Positions 1 to 6,154 of a stretch of 20,075 nucleotides of DNA are shown piece after piece. The notes under the pieces are model-generated. The model did not search any database. It had not been told where the DNA came from and worked only from the letters and a program-made list of their open reading frames with translations. Position 1 is the first letter of the stretch, and each line of letters begins with the position of its first letter. This stretch comes from Lentisphaerota bacterium. Lineage in GTDB: Bacteria; Verrucomicrobiota; Kiritimatiellia; RFP12; UBA3636. Both the position numbers and the translations under genes were made by a program. The stretch covers positions 1 through 20,075 of the forward strand of contig JAAZFF010000030.1 of NCBI GenBank assembly GCA_012511845.1. The letters run 5' to 3'.

Positions 1-2
1 CA

Positions 3-977
3 ACAGTACTCGACAAAGTTAACCTCGAAATCGAACCCGGTGAATTATTCTTCCTTCTCGGCCCAAGCGGATGCGGCAAAACCACTTTGTTACGACATAT
101 TGCCGGTTTTTATACTCCTGATGAAGGCGAAGTACATATAGACGGCGATAACGTCACTCATGTACCTCCGCATAAACGAGACACGGGAATGGTCTTTCAG
201 AGTTACGCCCTATGGCCGCATTTAACAGTAACAGAAAATGTTGCCTTTGGTCTTCAAATGCGAAAAGTTTCCAAGGTTAAAATCAATGAACGCGTAAGAA
301 AAGCCCTGAAAACTGTTAAAATGGAGAAGTACGCAACAAGCAAGCCAAATCAGCTATCCGGAGGGCAGCAGCAGCGTATAGCCCTGGCGCGTGCTCTTGT
401 TGTTGAGCCTCGTTGTCTGCTTCTGGACGAGCCTCTTTCAAACCTTGATGCAAAGCTGCGCCTCGAAATGCGTGTGGAGATACGGAGAATCTGCAAGGAG
501 GCTGGTTTAACTGCCGTGTATGTAACGCATGATCAAAAGGAAGCACTCTCTATTGCTGACAGAATCGCAATTATGCGAAATGGAATAATTGAGCAAATCG
601 GATCTCCAGTAGAAATTTACAGAAAGCCGAAAAATACATTTACTGCCTCTTTTATAGGCGAAACGAATTTCCTGCCTGCTGATTTCTTCGGCTCGAAATT
701 TAATCCGGGAAGCGCGAAGCATCTATCCATACGCCCCGAAGCCATACACATTGAAGGGGGCGACACTTTTCCCGATTCCTTGTCTTTTGAAGGCAACCTG
801 TACGGCACTGTTTACCTGGGAGAATCTGCCCAGCACCTGATGGATGTCGTTACGCCGGATGGCAAGTCTGTGACTATAACCATCTTCCAGCTTAATCCCC
901 AGGTACTCGTACGGGAAGAATCACGCAAAGTAACAGCCCGTGTTAATCTTAAAGACATTGTAGCCTTGCCTGAATGA
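3..977 (+). CDS. ABC transporter ATP-binding protein, Fbp/Pot type (5' end outside window)
   Basis: This is the nucleotide-binding subunit of an import ABC transporter; it hydrolyses ATP on the cytoplasmic face of the inner membrane to drive uptake. The frame is open to the window edge, so the N-terminus is missing; about 324 residues are visible. Counting from the first full codon, the Walker A motif GPSGCGKTT lies at residues 20-28, the Q-loop glutamine (VFQSYALWPH) near 66, the signature LSGGQQQR at 118-125, Walker B LLLDEP at 139-144 and the switch histidine (VTHD) at 176. The C-terminal 100 residues, with an SIRPEAI stretch, resemble the TOBE region of the PotA/FbpC/CysA/MalK group. The stop overlaps the start of the solute-binding protein gene (ATGA), so the two are translationally coupled. 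No permease is in the window; it is presumably upstream. The substrate (iron, polyamine or similar) cannot be decided from the sequence. A start at TTG 87 would cut off Walker A and is not real. Confidence 0.95.
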   Translation, partial: TVLDKVNLEIEPGELFFLLGPSGCGKTTLLRHIAGFYTPDEGEVHIDGDNVTHVPPHKRDTGMVFQSYALWPHLTVTENVAFGLQMRKVSKVKINERVRKALKTVKMEKYATSKPNQLSGGQQQRIALARALVVEPRCLLLDEPLSNLDAKLRLEMRVEIRRICKEAGLTAVYVTHDQKEALSIADRIAIMRNGIIEQIGSPVEIYRKPKNTFTASFIGETNFLPADFFGSKFNPGSAKHLSIRPEAIHIEGGDTFPDSLSFEGNLYGTVYLGESAQHLMDVVTPDGKSVTITIFQLNPQVLVREESRKVTARVNLKDIVALPE

Positions 978-2734
978 AGAAAAAAGACTCCCCCCAGCAA
1001 ATCAAACAAATTGCCATTATAATTGCTGCTGTAATTACCGTTGCAATGCCATTTATATTCCAACGGGAAAAGCCAACCGGAAAATGGAAGGCGGGCGATC
1101 CCGTGCTCGTTATCGTTTCGCCTCATATAGCTGTAATTCGTGACGAATTTGAACAGGGATTTTCCAAGTGGCACGAAAACAAGTATGGAACACCTGTTAA
1201 AGTTGACTGGAGGGCAATCGGCGGCACGACGGAAATAATGAGATACATCAGCGGAGAGTATATCTCGGCATACCGTGCTTACCGGAAACGCAACGGTTTG
1301 CCATGGCCGGAAGGCGCTGCCTCGGCAACTATCGCCAAACGTCCTCCAGAGGACCCCATCTTGCTTGAAGTCTGGGAAAATTTTCGTGAACATGATGATG
1401 CAGAAGAATATGGAATAATGATCGACCTCTTTTTCGGTGGCGGCACCTACGACCATTCATCGGCTGAGCGTCAGGGATTTACTGTGGCACCCTGGAATGA
1501 AGAGGAGATACCGGCAGGCCTGCTTGCCAACGATGACGGTACAAGCATGTTTCCCGAATCTCTTGGCGGAGAAGTATGGAGAACGCCTGTTTTCTACAGT
1601 GCTGTTTTATCAGGTTTTGGAATTTGCTCAAATCCTGACCGATTGGAAGAGCTCGGTATTGAAAAAACTCCAACGTCATGGAATGACCTCACGGATCCCC
1701 GATACTTCGGACAAATCGGCGTGACGGATCCCACTAAATCAGGCTCGATAGCGAAAGCATTCGAAATGATCATTCATTCAGAATGCTACAAGCATCTGAT
1801 CGAAAATGGCTGGACAGAAGAGCAGATCAACCATTTTGAAGAAAAAATTGCTGAAAGCAAATTACCGTCTGGACAAATGCCTGAGGCTGTTCCACAGGAA
1901 TACCAGAAAGATGTTGAAGACGGCTGGATGCGGGGTATCCATCTTGTCCAGCTCATAGGTGCCAACGCACGCTACTTCACTGATGGAGCGGGGAAAGTTT
2001 CCGTAGATGTATCCTCAGGGGATGCAGCTGCCGGAATTTCCATCGATTTTTACAGCCGGGTTCAGGCAGAGGTCACGCGTGTGGGAGATAAAACAAGGCT
2101 CGACTACATTACACCTCTGGGAGGCTCAAGCATGAGCGGAGATCCTATAAGCCTGCTGCGTGGAGCCCCAAACCCCGTTGTATCTCGCCGTTTCATAGAG
2201 TTCGTGCTATCAGAGGACGGTCAGAAGTTGTGGAACTATCGCCCAGGAACGCCTGGGGGTCCGATGAAATCTGCACTGCGGCGTCTTCCAATCAGGCGCG
2301 ACTTTTATCCTGATCCGGAACATGAAAGCGTACAGATCAGGGCAGAGCAGCACTCGCAATATACGGCAGACATGCTGCTTGATCCAGCTGTTGACGCATA
2401 TCATTTGGCAAACTCCTTTAAATACCAGCAACGGTGGACTGCCGCGCATTTTGCTTTCTTCCGCCAGCTGATCCGTGCCATGTGCATGGATTCTTCCATG
2501 GAACTTGGTCAAGCGTGGAAAGCCATTATTGATAATGGAGGACCTGAAAACAATGCGGAGGCGATGGAATTGCTCCGTCGCCTGCCGGACAAACCACTGC
2601 CCGTCAACTGGAGAAATGCGTCAGCAATAACTTCTGACCATGACACGATGGACTATATGCGTGAATGGGTGATTTTTTTCAGAGAATCATATAAAGAAGC
2701 TGCCCGGTCAGCAAGTTCTTGCCGGGAAAACTAG
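974..2734 (+). CDS. ABC transporter extracellular solute-binding protein, long membrane-anchored form
   Basis: This is the likely substrate-binding subunit of the transporter whose ATPase precedes it. The start ATG overlaps the ATPase stop by 4 bp and has no clear Shine-Dalgarno, as expected for translational coupling. Residues 1-10 are basic and polar, and 11-28 form a hydrophobic helix without an obvious signal-peptidase site, so the protein is probably tethered in the inner membrane and faces the periplasm. The body resembles AfuA/FbpA-type binding proteins (COG1840-like): a VLVIVSPH strand near 44-51, FFGGGTYDH at 153-161, TSWNDLTDPRYFGQIGV near 234-250 and, further on, SGDAAAGISIDFYSR and a GQKLWNYRPGTPGGP loop. 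At 586 aa it is much longer than the usual roughly 330-350 aa; extra sequence lies near residues 90-145 and in a helical C-terminal region after about 460. The ligand is unknown. A hairpin overlapping the stop probably ends the transcript. Confidence 0.88.
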   Translation: MKKKDSPQQIKQIAIIIAAVITVAMPFIFQREKPTGKWKAGDPVLVIVSPHIAVIRDEFEQGFSKWHENKYGTPVKVDWRAIGGTTEIMRYISGEYISAYRAYRKRNGLPWPEGAASATIAKRPPEDPILLEVWENFREHDDAEEYGIMIDLFFGGGTYDHSSAERQGFTVAPWNEEEIPAGLLANDDGTSMFPESLGGEVWRTPVFYSAVLSGFGICSNPDRLEELGIEKTPTSWNDLTDPRYFGQIGVTDPTKSGSIAKAFEMIIHSECYKHLIENGWTEEQINHFEEKIAESKLPSGQMPEAVPQEYQKDVEDGWMRGIHLVQLIGANARYFTDGAGKVSVDVSSGDAAAGISIDFYSRVQAEVTRVGDKTRLDYITPLGGSSMSGDPISLLRGAPNPVVSRRFIEFVLSEDGQKLWNYRPGTPGGPMKSALRRLPIRRDFYPDPEHESVQIRAEQHSQYTADMLLDPAVDAYHLANSFKYQQRWTAAHFAFFRQLIRAMCMDSSMELGQAWKAIIDNGGPENNAEAMELLRRLPDKPLPVNWRNASAITSDHDTMDYMREWVIFFRESYKEAARSASSCREN

Positions 2735-2739
2735 TTTTT
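2703..2739 (+). terminator. probable terminator hairpin at the end of the ABC transporter operon
   Basis: CCCG (2703-2706) pairs with CGGG (2723-2726), and GCAAG (2711-2715) pairs with CTTGC (2718-2722) around a TT loop; GTCA is bulged on the left. The stem is followed by AAAACTAGTTTTT, which ends in five T and includes the 12-bp palindrome AAAACTAGTTTT. The hairpin overlaps the last codons of the solute-binding gene. The bulge and the 8-nt gap before the T-run make it a moderate candidate only. Confidence 0.45.
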
Positions 2740-2764
2740 ACATATTTTCAAGGCCTGGCATCAA

Positions 2765-2793
2765 TTGACTCCAACGTTTGAATATGCTAGGAT
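2765..2793 (+). promoter_or_regulatory. sigma70-type promoter for the zinc-finger protein gene
   Basis: TTGACT (2765-2770) and TAGGAT (2788-2793) are separated by exactly 17 bp. Each box is close to consensus (five of six for TTGACA, four of six for TATAAT). It lies 90 bp before the chosen ATG at 2883, just after the probable terminator of the preceding operon. It also argues against a translation start at TTG 2778, which would fall inside the spacer. Confidence 0.65.
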
Positions 2794-2818
2794 CCATCTG
2801 TAATGTTATGGGGTTTTC

Positions 2819-2836
2819 TTTACGTAACAACGTAAA
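2819..2836 (+). promoter_or_regulatory. perfect inverted repeat in the 5' leader (possible operator or RNA hairpin)
   Basis: TTTACGT (2819-2825) and ACGTAAA (2830-2836) form a perfect 7-bp inverted repeat around AACA. It lies about 20 bp downstream of the predicted transcription start and 46 bp upstream of the ATG. This position suits a roadblock-type operator for a dimeric regulator, or a small hairpin in the leader RNA. The regulator is unknown. Confidence 0.4.
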
Positions 2837-2882
2837 ATCGGTAGCACATATCAAGTTCACGCTAATAATCTTGAAGGGAAAA

Positions 2883-3659
2883 ATGAAAAAGATAATTATA
2901 CTCCTGTTTTTCGCGTATCTACCGAACTTCCAAGCTCAAAACATAGGAGGTTTTCTTGTGCCGCAAGTGGAAGAAGAAGAAGTGAAACCCACAGCGGAAG
3001 AAGTTGCGATGTCGATGTCAGTCGATAATCCCGTAGTTGTTTTTTTAACGCCTAATTTATTTGTCAAACATGCAATGGATACTTTGGTGAAGGATCTTTT
3101 TGAAAAAGCTTCGTATGTAAAAACACCTTTCGGCTACAAAAGAGAAACTAACCAGGAAGTGACTAAAGTCAAGGTTGCAAGAAGAATTTCTTCATGCTTC
3201 TTCCTCTGTACTTCCGGAGAAATATATCTTGCTGTACGCACTGATGGAGATGACTCGCTTTTAGATGATACGACCTATACTCTAAACCTGGAGGATACCG
3301 GCGAAATCTATCCTCTATCCTATCTGGGAAGTACTAAACGGATTCGAGTTTGCACTGTCGTTAAGCCAATTGATCCGGAAATCGTTATGAGAAGGTTTCG
3401 CAGCGGAGAAAGATTCAAACTTCCGATTGAAACACAATACACCATTGCATGTGAAGATTGCGATGGGACAGGTTTTATGGAAATAAAGATGAGCCAGAGG
3501 GGTGGAACGAGAAAAACCATCTGCACAACTTGCAAGGGCCTAAAGAAGACCAAAAAAACTGCACCGCTGATTCATCTGATCAGTTGCGCACCCCCATATA
3601 TAATAAGGGAAAAACAAACCTTACCTGACGATAGAGATAATAGTATTTCTGCTCCATGA
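2883..3659 (+). CDS. exported protein with a DnaJ-type CxxCxGxG zinc-finger motif, function unknown
   Basis: I do not recognise a named family for the whole 258-aa protein. The start ATG at 2883 was chosen because it begins a classic signal peptide (two lysines, hydrophobic IIILLFFAYL, cleavage after FQA near residue 18) and has an AAGGGA ribosome-binding site just upstream; longer reading from TTG 2778 runs through the promoter. After an acidic stretch (EEEE around 30-33) comes a mixed alpha/beta middle region. Near the C-terminus CEDCDGTG (190-197) and CTTCKGLK (214-221) form a pair of CxxCxG motifs like the zinc-binding centre of DnaJ, one full and one degenerate. The J domain and the other DnaJ parts are absent. 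Similar small exported proteins with this motif occur, from memory, in Lentisphaerota and Kiritimatiellota. It is a single gene with its own promoter, ending at the repeat cluster. Confidence 0.75.
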   Translation: MKKIIILLFFAYLPNFQAQNIGGFLVPQVEEEEVKPTAEEVAMSMSVDNPVVVFLTPNLFVKHAMDTLVKDLFEKASYVKTPFGYKRETNQEVTKVKVARRISSCFFLCTSGEIYLAVRTDGDDSLLDDTTYTLNLEDTGEIYPLSYLGSTKRIRVCTVVKPIDPEIVMRRFRSGERFKLPIETQYTIACEDCDGTGFMEIKMSQRGGTRKTICTTCKGLKKTKKTAPLIHLISCAPPYIIREKQTLPDDRDNSISAP

Positions 3660-3662
3660 TAT

Positions 3663-3772
3663 AAGGCGCATAATCGTTTCTGTTCTCGTTCACATACCCG
3701 TACACGAGGATGGGTATGTGAAGGTGAAATCGTGAACGAGTACGAGTACAAGAACGAGAACGATTGTGCCTT
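3663..3772. repeat. about 110-bp imperfect palindrome with GAACGA-type hexamer repeats
   Basis: The outer arms AAGGCGCATAATCG (3663-3676) and CGATTGTGCCTT (3761-3772) pair with one mismatch and one bulge. GTTCTCGTTC (3682-3691) is the exact reverse complement of 3752-3761. A perfect 11-bp stem (3689-3699 with 3712-3722, core CACATACCC) closes a 12-nt loop. The right arm is longer because it holds five head-to-tail hexamers (3734-3763): GAACGA, GTACGA, GTACAA, GAACGA, GAACGA. It looks like a small interspersed palindromic element or MITE-like remnant. Confidence 0.8.
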
Positions 3773-3783
3773 CTTTACATTAT

Positions 3784-3847
3784 GGAGGGTGAGCGTCCCC
3801 GCGAACCGCATGCGATTCGAAGCGGCTCACGAGGACATTCGCCCTCC
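3784..3847. repeat. hairpin repeat with 26-bp arms (GERPREP-type element)
   Basis: Arm 3784-3809 and arm 3822-3847 are inverted copies over 26 bp with six differences, enclosing a 12-nt loop (3810-3821). All six differences are transitions. In RNA read from the - strand four become G-U wobbles, so 24 of 26 positions pair; in + strand RNA only two do. One frame reads through it as GERPREP, a peptide string I recall from many spurious proteins in PVC genomes, which suggests an interspersed genomic repeat family. Confidence 0.8.
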
Positions 3848-3872
3848 AGTTTTCTTGCGCCGGCACTCTTCT

Positions 3873-3908
3873 TTGACCTCATTGACCCTATTGACCTTAT
3901 TGAGATTA
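3873..3908 (+). repeat. four tandem 9-bp units, TTGACC-type
   Basis: The units are TTGACCTCA (3873-3881), TTGACCCTA (3882-3890), TTGACCTTA (3891-3899) and a diverged TTGAGATTA (3900-3908). There is no spacer, so it is not a CRISPR. Unit length is a multiple of three, but no gene uses it. It could be a slippage-prone minisatellite or a set of protein-binding sites. Confidence 0.75.
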
Positions 3909-3920
3909 CCTCGCAACCAC

Positions 3921-3943
3921 GGCGCACCCGGAGAGCGGTGCCC
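3921..3943. repeat. small GC-rich inverted repeat
   Basis: CACC (3925-3928) pairs with GGTG (3937-3940), and the stem can be extended with GGC before and CCC after, with a bulge. It sits just downstream of the recD2 stop and could be a weak terminator stem, but no T-run follows on either strand. Confidence 0.3.
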
Positions 3944-3958
3944 TGCCTTGTCCTGCAG

Positions 3959-6145
3959 CTACTGCCCCGGATACTCGGCACCTGACCTGATCCGTTCAGA
4001 AAGAAATGTGTTTCGGGTGTGGGTATCAGTGTTTTTTATTGCCATTTTTACAGCGTACGGGTCTCCTATCAGGCAGACAAGTTTTTTGCCGCGTGTTATG
4101 CCCGTATAGAGCAGATTGCGTTGCAGAAGCATGAAGTGCTGGCGTGCTATTACCATTACCACCGCCGGGTACTCGCTTCCCTGCGACTTGTGAATTGATA
4201 TGGCGTAAGAGTGCACCAGTTCATCTAAAGAGCTGAAGTCATAATCAACTGTACGCCCATCAAAATCCACAATCATTTTTGATGAATCGGGAGAAATCGA
4301 CTTTATGAACCCGAGATCACCGTTAAACACATCTTTGTCATAATTGTTGCGAATCTGCATTACGCGATCACCAACTCGATATTTTCTGCCAAATTTTTTA
4401 ACAGAAACGCCTCCGGGGTTGAGTACATCCTGTAGCATGAGATTCAGATTGTCATATCCCAATTGACCTCTTCTCATGGGCGTAAGCACCTGAATATCCT
4501 CAAGAGGAGATAAGCCGTATTTCAACGGAATACGATGCTGAACAAGTTTTACTATATTTGCAGCCATTCTCTCCTGTTCATCACATTTAATAAAGAAAAA
4601 ATCGCTGTCTTCATCTGCAGATTCGTCTATCTGTTTTCCGGAATTAACGAGATGAGCGTTTCGGATAATATTCCCGCCCTGCTGCTGGCGGAAAACCACA
4701 TCAAGTTCAGTAAAGGGTATTTCACCGGATTTTATTATATCCCTCAGTACGTTGCCCGGTCCGACGCTGGGCAGCTGGTCTATATCTCCAACCAGAACAA
4801 GACTTGATGAGGATTGGACAGCTGCCAGAAAACGAGCTATAAGCTCTATATCAATCATCGAACATTCGTCGACTATTATTACATCAGCCTCCAGTTGGTT
4901 GTTTGCATCATATTCGAATGCCTGTGTTCTCGGATTATATTTCAGCAAGCGATGTATTGTTTGAGCATCATGCCCTGTAGACTCTGCCATACGCCTGGCT
5001 GCTCGTCCTGTAGGAGCAACAAGACGAACATCAAGGCCCCTGGCACGCCAGATATCATTCAGGGCCTTGATAATCGTAGTTTTGCCAACTCCCGGACCTC
5101 CTGTAACGACCGAGATCTTCGATGACAGAGCCATTTTTAAAGCTTCCACCTGCTTTGTTGAAAGCGAAATAGTCAATTTTTCAGTAGCCCACTTTACAGC
5201 AGCATCTACCCGTATCGGCTTAAATAAGACGCGTGTATTCATTATAGAGCGTAACCGCAGGGCAGTTCCAACTTCTGAAAAATACAAATTTTTCAGATAA
5301 ATGCGCTCTCCCTCACGTATAAGCTCACCTGCCTCAACTTCTTCATCGAGTGCTTCGTCGAGAATATTAACTCCTATATTGAGCAGATTTTCAGCATTGA
5401 GCAGTAATTCTGTGCCGTTGCAGAAACAGTGTCCCTCATCGGAAAGCTTCATTAAAGTATAAAAAAGTCCGGCACGTGCACGAATAATGGAATCGCTTTC
5501 TATTCCGACTTTTCTGGCTATCGCGTCTGCTTTTATAAAACCTATCCCGGATACATCCCTGCACAAACGATACGGATTTTTTTTGACAACAGCAATAGCG
5601 TCAGCACCGTATGTACGGTAAATTTTAGAAGCTTGCGCTGTGCCTATTCCATTAGCCTGCAAAAAAATCATCGTATTGCGCACGCCATGTTGCTGTTCCC
5701 AGGACTTTCGGATTTTTTTGAGCCTGACCTCACCAATTCCAGGTATCTCGCGGAGGCGGGCTGAATTTTTGCTTATTATATCGAGTGTTTTTTCACCGAA
5801 ATGGTTTACTATTCTTTCTGCATATACTTTTCCGACTCCCCTGATTGCCCCGCTTGAAAGATATCTGCTTATGCCCTCAAGAGATGTAGGTACAATACAT
5901 TCAATTTCGCTTGCATGAAACTCCAATCCATGCTTGGGATGGCGTCTCCAGTTACCGCGAGCTTTTATTTCTTCGCCTTCCCAGGCGTTAGATGTTTTTC
6001 CAACTACCGTAGCATCAAGATTGCCATTTGCAGTGCCGCCTGCAACACGCAAGCTTAAAACAATGTATCCACTTTCCTTGTTATGGTAAACTATTTTATC
6101 AATAGAACCGGAGATTTCATCAAAATTGGATTCAGTAGCAGCCAT
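3959..6145 (-). CDS. recD2: RecD2-type 5'-3' DNA helicase
   Basis: This is a superfamily 1B helicase of the RecD2/YrrC type, which unwinds DNA 5' to 3' and acts in repair and replication-stress tolerance without RecBC. At 728 aa it matches the family (about 715-800). The N-terminal region (about 10-85) is an OB-like domain (SGSIDKIVYHNKESGY). Helix-hairpin-helix segments lie around 90-150 and 185-212 (GIGEVRLKKI, GIGFIKADAIA). The helicase core has Walker A GGPGVGKT at 349-356, APTGRAA at 377-383, Walker B VDECSM at 425-430, LVGDIDQLPSVGPG near 451-464, and motif VI-type HSYAISIHKSQGSEYP at 645-660. All core motifs appear intact. The ATG lies 9 nt after the carB stop with a weak TTGGA site, so it is co-transcribed with carB. 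It is the last gene of the leftward operon and ends at the repeat cluster. Confidence 0.95.
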   Translation of the reverse strand: MAATESNFDEISGSIDKIVYHNKESGYIVLSLRVAGGTANGNLDATVVGKTSNAWEGEEIKARGNWRRHPKHGLEFHASEIECIVPTSLEGISRYLSSGAIRGVGKVYAERIVNHFGEKTLDIISKNSARLREIPGIGEVRLKKIRKSWEQQHGVRNTMIFLQANGIGTAQASKIYRTYGADAIAVVKKNPYRLCRDVSGIGFIKADAIARKVGIESDSIIRARAGLFYTLMKLSDEGHCFCNGTELLLNAENLLNIGVNILDEALDEEVEAGELIREGERIYLKNLYFSEVGTALRLRSIMNTRVLFKPIRVDAAVKWATEKLTISLSTKQVEALKMALSSKISVVTGGPGVGKTTIIKALNDIWRARGLDVRLVAPTGRAARRMAESTGHDAQTIHRLLKYNPRTQAFEYDANNQLEADVIIVDECSMIDIELIARFLAAVQSSSSLVLVGDIDQLPSVGPGNVLRDIIKSGEIPFTELDVVFRQQQGGNIIRNAHLVNSGKQIDESADEDSDFFFIKCDEQERMAANIVKLVQHRIPLKYGLSPLEDIQVLTPMRRGQLGYDNLNLMLQDVLNPGGVSVKKFGRKYRVGDRVMQIRNNYDKDVFNGDLGFIKSISPDSSKMIVDFDGRTVDYDFSSLDELVHSYAISIHKSQGSEYPAVVMVIARQHFMLLQRNLLYTGITRGKKLVCLIGDPYAVKMAIKNTDTHTRNTFLSERIRSGAEYPGQ

Positions 6146-6154
6146 TATCCAAGT

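Larger units (their letters stand above)
3660..3958. other. convergent intergenic region packed with short repeats, no credible gene
   Basis: This 299-bp stretch separates the stops of the zinc-finger protein gene (+) and recD2 (-). It contains four distinct repeat structures listed separately. Reading frames that cross it (for example 3732-4109 and 3764-3985 on +) translate the repeats into low-complexity peptides and run into recD2 antisense, so I regard them as spurious. Its hairpins could act as a two-way terminator, although I see no T-run placed right after a stem. Confidence 0.8.

Noticed and set aside
812..1456. 214-aa open frame on the - strand opposite the ABC genes
   Set aside because: It is antisense to a well-supported CDS pair, has low-complexity composition and no recognisable motif.
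2778..2882. N-terminal extension of the zinc-finger protein from TTG 2778
   Set aside because: It would start inside the promoter spacer and put 35 residues in front of a clear signal peptide; ATG 2883 has a good ribosome-binding site.
3873..3908. Possible CRISPR array
   Set aside because: The units are 9 bp with no spacers and no cas genes are present.
3764..3985. Open frame on + containing GERPREP
   Set aside because: The peptide is a translation of the 26-bp hairpin repeat and the 9-bp array; such strings are repeat artefacts.
3732..4109. Open frame on + beginning MNEYEYKNEND
   Set aside because: It is the hexamer repeat read as protein, then intergenic repeats, then antisense of recD2; no ribosome-binding site or family resemblance.
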